Shown: positions 1-4,947 of the stretch, piece by piece
How positions within the stretch are numbered: position 1 is the first letter of the stretch
Layout of the letters: each line of letters begins with the position of its first letter
Assembly: GCA_007119305.1 (NCBI GenBank)
Contig: SKPY01000403.1
Location: 1 to 6,442 of the forward strand
From: Nitriliruptorales bacterium
GTDB taxonomy: Bacteria > Actinomycetota > Nitriliruptoria > Euzebyales > Egibacteraceae
Length of the DNA: 6,442 bases
Direction: 5' to 3'
Program-made: the position numbers and the translations under genes
The notes under the pieces: generated by a model
What the model was told of the DNA's origin: nothing
Databases searched by the model: none
The model's input: the letters and a program-made list of their open reading frames with translations, nothing else

Positions 1-66
1 ATCCCCCCAGCCCTGGAACCGGACGCCGGGCAGGACGGCACCGGCAGCGCCCGCGTGCGCCGCTGA
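1..66 (+). CDS. Probable C-terminal end of an unidentified plus-strand gene (partial)
   Basis: Frame 1 is open from the window edge to a TGA at 64-66 and encodes 21 residues, ending GTGSARVRR. Nineteen of the 21 codons end in G or C, as in the real genes of this window, and the stop falls inside a strong hairpin that would suit a gene end. The tail is Pro/Gly/Arg-rich and has no recognisable domain, so no function can be given. Random open frames of this length are common in such GC-rich DNA, so this is a moderate call only. Confidence 0.4.
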   Translation: MPPALEPDAGQDGTGSARVRR

Positions 67-100
67 GGGCGGCTGCCCCGCGCGGGGCGGCCGCGCTCAG
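63..100. terminator. Bidirectional terminator-like hairpin between converging genes
   Basis: The segment is a near-perfect inverted repeat. CTGAG (63-67) pairs with CTCAG (96-100), GCGGC (69-73) with GCCGC (90-94), and GCCCC (75-79) with GGGGC (84-88), closing a GCGC loop. It contains the stop codon of the leftmost plus-strand frame (64-66) and ends 3 bp before the stop of the DUF1918 gene (103-105). There is no T-tract on either side, so it is a GC-rich hairpin without U-tail rather than a classical intrinsic terminator. Its position between convergent stops supports a role in ending transcription from both sides. Confidence 0.65.
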
Positions 101-102
101 GG

Positions 103-294
103 TCAGCCCTGCTCGTGATCGAGCACGCGCAGCATGCCCGTGTTCGGGTAGAGCGTGCTCTCGTGCCCGTCGGACCATTTGACCCGCAGCTCGAAGGGGT
201 CCTCGCTGATGATCTCGATGACCTTGCCCCGGCGCGTAGGCGTGTCGACCTTGTTCGACAGGATCTCGATCGTGTCGCCGGCCTTTACTTCCAT
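103..294 (-). CDS. DUF1918 domain small protein
   Basis: The product is 63 residues, starting MEVKAGDTIEIL and ending DHEQG. It matches the small actinobacterial DUF1918 family: an N-terminal xxVGD/KAGD beta-strand, a basic RRGKVIEI segment (about residues 22-29), and the diagnostic VKWSDGHESTLYP block (about 38-50). Such proteins resemble a single small SH3-like beta-barrel. Their molecular role is unknown, although they are often placed near stress or regulatory genes. No signal peptide or membrane segment is visible. The frame stays open 12 codons further upstream to another ATG, but the AAAGGGAG ribosome site at 299-306 marks ATG 292-294 as the start. It is probably transcribed alone, from the 75-bp gap after the ATP-grasp gene or by read-through from it, and it ends at the 63-100 hairpin. 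Confidence 0.85.
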   Translation of the reverse strand: MEVKAGDTIEILSNKVDTPTRRGKVIEIISEDPFELRVKWSDGHESTLYPNTGMLRVLDHEQG

Positions 295-298
295 GGCG

Positions 299-306
299 CT
301 CCCTTT
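299..306 (-). promoter_or_regulatory. Ribosome binding site that fixes the DUF1918 start
   Basis: On the minus strand this reads AAAGGGAG, with AAAGGG ending 6 nt before ATG 294-292. The longer in-frame ATG near 330 has no comparable site, so the shorter 63-residue product is preferred. Confidence 0.7.
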
Positions 307-342
307 CTGCTGGCACGTCCATCCTGTCACGGGAACCGTACC

Positions 343-358
343 CCACCCTGCCGGGTGG
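343..358 (-). terminator. Possible GC-rich terminator hairpin after the ATP-grasp gene
   Basis: CCACCC (343-348) and GGGTGG (353-358) form a perfect 6-bp stem with a 4-nt loop, 11 bp beyond the ATP-grasp stop codon. A second short stem, CCGCG (365-369) and CGCGG (374-378), holds that stop codon (TCA on the plus strand, 370-372) in its loop. Neither is followed by a T-tract. They could end the lysine operon transcript or lie within the promoter region of the DUF1918 gene; the sequence does not decide. Confidence 0.35.
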
Positions 359-369
359 CGATACCCGCG

Positions 370-1251
370 TCAACGCGGCAGCTCCCGCAGCAGCGCTGCG
401 GCCAGCGGGGCGGCGCTCGCACCCCCCTCGGCGAGGAACAGCGAGGGCTCGGTGAGCTCCAGCTCGAGCAGCAGCGCGGCTGCGCCGGGCCCGGGGAGGA
501 GATCCACCCGGGCGTAGGCCGGGGTGCCGAAGCGGCGCTGCACCTCGGCGAGCGCCCGATCCCCGACAGCACGCTGAGCGGGCGTCGCCACCCGCGCCGT
601 GATGTCCTCGACGGCGAACAGCCCCTCCACCGGCCCGCCGCCGCGCTCGAGCAGCGGGCCCTTGCGCAGGGCGTGGCTGAAGCGCCCGTCGAGGTAGACG
701 AGCGCGGTCTCCCCCGTGCGGTCCACCGTCTCGAGGTAGGGCTGGAGCGCCACGGGGCGGCCGGCCGCGAGCAGCGCCTCCGCGTGGGCGCGCGCCAGGT
801 CGGCATCGGCCTGGGCGTAGCGTGCCGTGTCACGGGCCCCGGCCGACACCGCGGGCTTGATGACGAACTCGGCGGCGGTGGGCAGGACGACGGCGTGGCC
901 CGGCTCGACGAAGGCGGTCGGCACGACCGGCACGCCCCGGGCGGCCAGATCGGCGAGGTAGCGCTTGTCGGTGTTCCAGCGCAGCGCCTCGACGGGGTTG
1001 ACCAGCCGCGTCACGCACGCCACGGCCTCCGCCCACGCGAGGTAGGCCTTGCGGCGCTCCGCGTAGTCCCAGGTGGACCGGACGACCACGACGTCGAAGG
1101 CGCCCCAGGCCACCTCCGGGTCGTCCCACACCGCGGGCACCGCCTGCGCGCCCAGCCGGCCGAGCTCGTCGACGAGCGCCTGCCCGTCGGCGTCGAGCTC
1201 GGCGACCTCGGCGCACGTCGCGATGGCGACGCGCGGCGGTGTCGCGCTCAT
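370..1251 (-). CDS. ATP-grasp ligase of the DcsG/RimK-like type
   Basis: The product is 293 residues. It resembles actinobacterial ATP-grasp proteins related to DcsG, the O-ureido-serine cyclo-ligase of D-cycloserine synthesis, and to glutathione synthetase/RimK ligases. These activate a carboxylate as acyl phosphate with ATP and join it to an amine. Visible features are an N-terminal Rossmann-like part with WDDPEVAW (42-49) and VVVRSTWDY (55-63), then NPVEALRWNTDKRYL (85-99), ATP-grasp lysines in TDK (K96) and VIKP (K132), the hinge region LQPYLETV (169-176), GETALVYLDG (180-189) and HALRKG (193-198). The metal-binding end is YARVDLL (D251) and LELELTEPSLFL (E263, E265, E268). The ATG overlaps the TGA of the upstream dehydrogenase gene as ATGA and has no SD of its own, so translation is probably coupled. 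The fold call is firm; the substrate is unknown. Context suggests 2-aminoadipate or a derivative, which is inference. Confidence 0.85.
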   Translation of the reverse strand: MSATPPRVAIATCAEVAELDADGQALVDELGRLGAQAVPAVWDDPEVAWGAFDVVVVRSTWDYAERRKAYLAWAEAVACVTRLVNPVEALRWNTDKRYLADLAARGVPVVPTAFVEPGHAVVLPTAAEFVIKPAVSAGARDTARYAQADADLARAHAEALLAAGRPVALQPYLETVDRTGETALVYLDGRFSHALRKGPLLERGGGPVEGLFAVEDITARVATPAQRAVGDRALAEVQRRFGTPAYARVDLLPGPGAAALLLELELTEPSLFLAEGGASAAPLAAALLRELPR

Positions 1252-2801
1252 CCGAGACGGAAGTCGAGGTCGGCGCTCACATCGGCGACGTCCATCTGGG
1301 CCTTCTGGAGCTTGCCTGAGTAGTCCCAGTTCATGCTCTGCCAGCTCGTGAGCTGGTCGAGCACCCACAGGCCCGACAGCCGGCCGCCGTTGCCGGACTT
1401 GCCGTTGCCGCCGAACGGCAGGTGCGCCTCGGCCCCGGACGTCGAGTTGTTGATGCTCACCATGCCCGCGGTGACGCCCTCCCGGTAGCGGAAGGCGTTG
1501 CGGGGGTCGGTCGTGTAGATCGACGCCGACAGCCCGTAGCCGTGGCCGTTGGCGAGCTCGAGCGCCTCGTCGAACGTGCCGAAGGTGGCCACGGGCACGA
1601 TCGGGCCGAACGTCTCGGTGCGGTACAGCTCGTCCTTGGCGGTGACCCCGTCGACGATCGTCGGGTGGCAGTACAAGCCGGCCGCGGGGTCGCCGACGAA
1701 CCCCTCACGGGGGTTGTCCGGGCTGATGCGCCCCGTCCCCGTGGAGCCGTGCAGCGTGTGGTGGCCCTCCACGAGGTCGAGCCAGCCGAGGAAGCGCTGC
1801 AGGAAGCGCTCGTTCATCATCGGCCCGTAGAGCACCTCGGCCATCGGGTCGCCCACCGGTGCCTGCGCGACCGCACGGGTGAAGCGCTCGAGGAACTCGT
1901 CGTGCACGGACTCGTGCACGATCGCGACGCCGAGCGAGGTGCAGCGCTGTCCCGCGGTGCCGAAGCCCGAGAACAGCGCGCCCTCCACCGCGAGGTCGAG
2001 CTCGGCGTCGGGCATCACGACCAGCGGGTTCTTGCCCCCCAGCTCGAGGCAGGGGCTCTGCAGGTGGCGGCCGCACAGCTCGCCGATGCGCCGGCCCACG
2101 GCGCTCGAGCCGGTGAACCCCACCTTGTCGACCAGGCCCGCCTCCAGCGCCTCGGACAGCCCGTCGAACGTCGTCGGTCCGTCGGCGAGGACGAGATTCA
2201 CGACCCCCTCCGGGATGCCCGCGTGCCAGAAGATCTCGGCGAAGGCGGTCGAGCACGCCGCCGCGTACTCGGCCGGCTTCCACACGACCGCGTTGCCGCT
2301 GAGCAGCGCCGGCACCAGGTACCAGCTGGGCACCGCGACCGGGAAGTTCCCGGCGGTGACGACCGCCACCACGCCGAGGGGCTTGCGGAAGGTGAACAGC
2401 TGCTTGTCCGGCATCTCGCTCGGCACCGTCTGCCCGTACAGGCGCCGCCCCTCGCCGAGGAAGAAGTCGCAGGTGTCGATGATCTCCTGCACCTCGCCCA
2501 GCGCCTCGGCGTAGGGCTTGCCGATCTCGCGCGTCACCGCGCGGGCGAGCGCCTCCTTGTTCGCCTCGAACAGCCGGCCGAGCTGCGCGATCGCCCGCCC
2601 GCGGACGGGCGCGGGCACGGCGGCCCACTCACGCTGGGCGTCGCCGGCGGCACGTGCGGCGTCCACGAACGCGCCGGCGTCCGCCAGGGCGACGTCGGCT
2701 ACCACCTCGTCGGTGCGGGCCGGGTTCGTGTTGGCAAGCGTTCCTCCCGGCGCTCCGGGGCGCAGCTCCCCGGCGATGCGAGACGCGTATGTGCGAGTCA
2801 T
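1248..2801 (-). CDS. pcd: ALDH7 (antiquitin-like) 2-aminoadipate 6-semialdehyde / piperideine-6-carboxylate dehydrogenase
   Basis: This is a 517-residue NAD(P)-dependent aldehyde dehydrogenase of the usual ~500-residue length. Catalytic and cofactor residues are all visible: GNFPVAVPSW with N152, WKP with K175, FTGSSAVGRRIG (229-240), LELGGKNPL with E253, GTAGQRCTS with catalytic C287, and ETFGP with E396. Several segments resemble human antiquitin (ALDH7A1) more than generic family members: GEVQE (102-106), GTAGQRCTS followed by VHESVHDE (296-303), VLYGP (323-327) and TSGAE (454-458). R286 just before the cysteine matches the antiquitin arginine that binds the aminoadipate carboxylate. The likely reaction is oxidation of 2-aminoadipate 6-semialdehyde to L-2-aminoadipate, making NAD(P)H in the cytoplasm. 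It lies 63 bp downstream of lat, whose product is this substrate; lat and pcd are also near neighbours in Mycobacterium tuberculosis. The start is fixed by GGGGAGG at 2808-2814, 6 nt upstream. The symbol pcd is assigned by family and context. Confidence 0.9.
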   Translation of the reverse strand: MTRTYASRIAGELRPGAPGGTLANTNPARTDEVVADVALADAGAFVDAARAAGDAQREWAAVPAPVRGRAIAQLGRLFEANKEALARAVTREIGKPYAEALGEVQEIIDTCDFFLGEGRRLYGQTVPSEMPDKQLFTFRKPLGVVAVVTAGNFPVAVPSWYLVPALLSGNAVVWKPAEYAAACSTAFAEIFWHAGIPEGVVNLVLADGPTTFDGLSEALEAGLVDKVGFTGSSAVGRRIGELCGRHLQSPCLELGGKNPLVVMPDAELDLAVEGALFSGFGTAGQRCTSLGVAIVHESVHDEFLERFTRAVAQAPVGDPMAEVLYGPMMNERFLQRFLGWLDLVEGHHTLHGSTGTGRISPDNPREGFVGDPAAGLYCHPTIVDGVTAKDELYRTETFGPIVPVATFGTFDEALELANGHGYGLSASIYTTDPRNAFRYREGVTAGMVSINNSTSGAEAHLPFGGNGKSGNGGRLSGLWVLDQLTSWQSMNWDYSGKLQKAQMDVADVSADLDFRLG

Positions 2802-2864
2802 GACGAACCTCCCCTGGTCACGCCGTCCTGGCGATCGTAGGACGCCCGGCGTCGCTTGGCCTGC
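2802..2864 (-). promoter_or_regulatory. lat-dehydrogenase spacer with two competing short stems
   Basis: The 63-bp spacer carries the ribosome site of the dehydrogenase gene (GGGGAGG, 2808-2814 read on the minus strand). Upstream of it are two overlapping inverted repeats: CGTCCT (2824-2829) with AGGACG (2839-2844), loop of 9, and GACGC (2841-2845) with GCGTC (2849-2853), loop of 3. They share bases 2841-2844, so only one can form at a time. No T-tract is present. They may set the ratio of dehydrogenase to Lat through mRNA processing or partial termination, but stems this short also arise by chance at this GC content. Confidence 0.3.
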
Positions 2865-4211
2865 TCACTCGGTCAGCACGCGGTGGGGGCCTGCCGTCCC
2901 CGGTCGACTCAGCACGTGCTCGAGCGCGTCGCACGCCTTGGCAAGCTCGTCAGCCGTCACCGCGAGCGTGGGTCGGAAACGCAGGCTGCGCTCGCCGCAG
3001 GGCAGCACGAGGACGTGCTCCTCGATGCGCAGGCGCTCGATCACCACGTCGCGCGTGTCGCGGTCCGGCAGGTCGACTGCGCACATCAGGCCGCGGCCAC
3101 GCGCGTTGGACAGCACCCCCGGATGCGCGGCCACGAGCTCCTCCAGACGCGCCACGAGCTCCTTGCCGAGCACGCCCGCGCGCTCGATCAGCCCGTCCGC
3201 CTCGATGACCTCGAGCATCCGGCGCGCGCGCACCATGTCCGTGAGGTTCCCACCCCAGGTCGAGCTGATGCGGCCGGAGACGGCGAACACGTGGTCGGTG
3301 ATCTCGTCGATCCTGCGGCCGCCCATCACCCCGCACACCTGCAGCTTCTTGCCGAACGCCACGAGGTCGGGTTCCAGGCCGAGCTGCTCGTACGCCCAGG
3401 CGCTGCCGGTCAGCCCGCAGCCCGTCTGGACCTCGTCGAGCGCGAAGAGCGCGTCGTGCTCGATGCACAGCGCCTGGAGCGCCCGCAGGAACTCGGGGCG
3501 CATGTGGTTGTCGCCGCCCTCCCCCTGGATGGGCTCGACGAGCGCGCACGCGATGTCGTGCGGGTGGCGCTCGAATGCCGCGCGCGCCTGGTCGAGGGCG
3601 CGCGCCTCGGCGGCCTCCACCGCGGCGCGATGCTCTTCTATCGGGAACGTGATCGCCGGCACGTCGATCCGCGGCCAGTCGAACTTCGGGTAGCGGTCCG
3701 TCTTGCCCGGCTCGGTGTTGGTGAGCGACATCGTGTAGCCGGTCCGCCCGTGGAACGCGCGCCGCAGATGCAGCACCCTCGTGCCGAGCGCAGGGTCACG
3801 CCCGGCGGCTTCGTTGCGCCGCGACTTCCAGTCGAACGCCGCCTTCAGGGCGTTCTCCACCCCGAGCCCGCCGCCCTCGATGAAGAACAGATGGGGCAGG
3901 TGCGGGTCACCGAGCACGCGCGTGAACGTCTCCACGAACGACGCGAGCTCGACCGTGGCGATGTCGGAGTTGGACGGCTTGTTCACGGCGGCGCGCAGCA
4001 GATCGTCCCGGAACACCTCGTCTCCCGTCAGCGCCGGGTGGTTCATGCCCAGCGCAGAGGAGGCGAAGAAGCTGAACATGTCCAGGTAGCGCGTGCCTTC
4101 CCGCGCGTCGATGAGCCACGAACCGCGGCTGGCCTCGAGGTCGAGGACGAAGCCGAGGTCGTCGACCAGCACGTGGGGACGCAGGGTGTCCCACACACGG
4201 TCCGGGGTCAT
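2865..4211 (-). CDS. lat: L-lysine 6-aminotransferase (Lat)
   Basis: The 448-residue product is a fold-type I, class III PLP aminotransferase that moves the epsilon-amino group of L-lysine to 2-oxoglutarate, giving 2-aminoadipate 6-semialdehyde (cyclising to piperideine-6-carboxylate) and glutamate. Family signatures in order are YLDMFSFFASSALGMNHP (42-59), FFIEGGGLGVENALKAAFDWK (109-129, PLP phosphate cup), FHGRTGYTMSLTNT (153-166), EPIQGEGGDNH (226-236), LDEVQTGCG (258-266) with D259, AFGKKLQVCGVMGGRR (285-300) with Schiff-base K288, and STWGGNLTDM (317-326). With a constant shift of 12 residues, E231, Q262, K288 and T318 match E243, Q274, K300 and T330 of M. tuberculosis Lat (numbers recalled from the literature). 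The start at ATG 4211 is fixed by AAGGAGG (4218-4224), 6 nt upstream; the frame is open further upstream but that extension is low-complexity and lacks support. It is the first gene of the three-gene operon and is divergent from the GNAT gene. Confidence 0.95.
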   Translation of the reverse strand: MTPDRVWDTLRPHVLVDDLGFVLDLEASRGSWLIDAREGTRYLDMFSFFASSALGMNHPALTGDEVFRDDLLRAAVNKPSNSDIATVELASFVETFTRVLGDPHLPHLFFIEGGGLGVENALKAAFDWKSRRNEAAGRDPALGTRVLHLRRAFHGRTGYTMSLTNTEPGKTDRYPKFDWPRIDVPAITFPIEEHRAAVEAAEARALDQARAAFERHPHDIACALVEPIQGEGGDNHMRPEFLRALQALCIEHDALFALDEVQTGCGLTGSAWAYEQLGLEPDLVAFGKKLQVCGVMGGRRIDEITDHVFAVSGRISSTWGGNLTDMVRARRMLEVIEADGLIERAGVLGKELVARLEELVAAHPGVLSNARGRGLMCAVDLPDRDTRDVVIERLRIEEHVLVLPCGERSLRFRPTLAVTADELAKACDALEHVLSRPGTAGPHRVLTE

Positions 4212-4234
4212 GCGCTGCCTCCTTCGTGACACTG

Positions 4235-4250
4235 GGGGACTGCAGTCTCC
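4235..4250. promoter_or_regulatory. Palindrome in the lat upstream region, possible operator
   Basis: GACTGCAGTC (4238-4247) is a perfect 10-bp palindrome, and two further G:C pairs flank it after one G/T mismatch, giving a 16-bp dyad. It lies 24 to 39 bp upstream of the lat start, just beyond the ribosome site, a good place for a repressor to block transcription. Lrp/AsnC-type regulators sit beside lat in mycobacteria, but no regulator gene is in view, so the protein that would bind is unknown. Confidence 0.35.
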
Positions 4251-4275
4251 ACGACACCGCGCCTGCGGGCACATC

Positions 4276-4405
4276 GCAAGCCCGCCACGCGGCTTGCAGC
4301 CGCGGACGGCTCGTGCAAGCGTGCCGGCTACACGGCAGCGCGGCCGTGGCCTGCCGGCAGCACCGAGCCGACCCGGGCGGCGCGGGTCGGTCGCGCCAGC
4401 GACCG
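4276..4405 (+). promoter_or_regulatory. Highly structured, possibly switching leader upstream of the GNAT gene
   Basis: Nearly the whole stretch is made of inverted repeats. GCAAGCC (4276-4282) pairs with GGCTTGC (4291-4297). The GCTTGC arm (4292-4297) can instead join AGCCG (4298-4302) to pair with CGGCT (4307-4311) and GCAAGC (4315-4320). Next is a two-part stem: TGCCGGC (4322-4328) with GCCGGCA (4353-4359), and inside it CACGGC (4331-4336) with GCCGTG (4343-4348). Then CCGACCCG (4368-4375) pairs with CGGGTCGG (4383-4390), in competition with CGGTCGC (4388-4394) and GCGACCG (4399-4405). The last stem ends 2 nt before the upstream ATG at 4408. This could be a cis-regulatory RNA, a small RNA, or protein-binding dyads. 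It matches no riboswitch class I recognise. Confidence 0.35.
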
Positions 4406-4431
4406 TCATGGAAGTGCTGAGACTGGAGCCC

Positions 4432-4947
4432 ATGAGCGTATTCGAGGTGCGACCGGCCCGCATGGCGGACGCCACGGCCTACTGCGACCTGTTCGAGGCG
4501 GTCGCCGCCGAGCGTCGCTGGATCGGGGCGGAGCCGCCGATCGACCGCGACGCGCTCGTGGCCAGCCTGCAGCAGGCCCTGACCGACGAGGCCCTGCTGC
4601 GCGTCGTCGCGGACGCGCAGGGCGAGCTCGCCGGCCTGCTCGGCGCCGAGCTGTGGCACGGGATCGTGTCGCTGGGCATGTGCGTCGCCGCCGACTGGCG
4701 CGGCCGTGGCGTGGGCAGCGCGCTCCTCGAGCGCTGCCTCGGGTGGGCCGTGGCCCGGGAGGCGCACAAGGTCACCCTGCAGGTGTGGCCCCACAACGAG
4801 CCCGCGATCGCGTTGTACGAGCGCTACGGCTTCGCGGTCGAAGGCCGCCTGCGCCGCCACTACCGGCGCGCCAGCGGGGAGCTGTGGGACGCCCTCATCA
4901 TGGGCCGCGTCCTCGCCGACGCCGACAGGGCTCAGGCATCGGCGTAG
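4432..4947 (+). CDS. GNAT family N-acetyltransferase
   Basis: The 171-residue product has the usual length of a single-domain GNAT enzyme, which transfers acetyl from acetyl-CoA to an amine. Motif A is LGMCVAADWRGRGVGSALLE (81-100), with the pyrophosphate-binding RGRGVG loop (R90-G95). Motif B is HNEPAIALYERYGF (121-134), with N122 and Y129 in the usual catalytic region, followed by a basic LRRHYRR strand (140-146) and ELWDALIMGRVL (150-161). The pattern is RimI/PAT-like, common in actinobacteria, and does not reveal whether the target is a protein or a small amine. Two ATGs are possible, 4408 and 4432. I prefer 4432 because the domain begins right there and GGAG lies 3 nt upstream, though this is the weakest ribosome site in the window. 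Its 3' end overlaps the nuoF end by 16 bp. It is divergent from lat, so shared control is possible but unproven. Confidence 0.85.
   Translation: MSVFEVRPARMADATAYCDLFEAVAAERRWIGAEPPIDRDALVASLQQALTDEALLRVVADAQGELAGLLGAELWHGIVSLGMCVAADWRGRGVGSALLERCLGWAVAREAHKVTLQVWPHNEPAIALYERYGFAVEGRLRRHYRRASGELWDALIMGRVLADADRAQASA

Larger units (their letters stand above)
4212..4431. promoter_or_regulatory. Divergent promoter region between lat and the GNAT gene
   Basis: This 220-bp gap must hold the promoters of lat (leftward) and probably of the GNAT gene (rightward). The lat ribosome site AAGGAGG lies at 4218-4224. No convincing -35/-10 pair is visible for either gene. A weak leftward candidate is TTGCGA, about 17 bp, then TGTCGT on the minus strand. 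The gap holds several inverted repeats, listed separately. Small open frames here are low-complexity and not supported as genes. Confidence 0.6.

Noticed and set aside
115..1323. Plus-strand open frame opposite DUF1918 and the ATP-grasp gene
   Set aside because: It spans the intergenic gap and two real genes in antisense, and its product is compositionally biased without motifs.
1900..1920. Repeated CGTGCACG motif inside the dehydrogenase gene
   Set aside because: It is explained by the codons of the HESVHDE segment conserved in the protein family, so no separate DNA element is needed.
1422..2840. Long plus-strand open frame opposite the dehydrogenase
   Set aside because: It encodes a low-complexity Arg/Gly/Val-rich product with no domain and lies fully antisense to a well-supported gene. 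Such shadows are expected at this GC content.
2856..4229. Long plus-strand open frame opposite lat
   Set aside because: It is low-complexity and lacks any recognisable domain, whereas the minus-strand frame has a complete aminotransferase signature set.
4226..4420. 64-codon plus-strand open frame in the divergent intergenic region
   Set aside because: It has no ribosome site or conserved motif, and its sequence is dictated by the inverted repeats.
4212..4475. N-terminal extension of Lat to an upstream ATG
   Set aside because: The extra 88 residues are Arg/Pro/Ala-rich, do not resemble the family, cross the GNAT start, and ignore the strong AAGGAGG site before ATG 4211.
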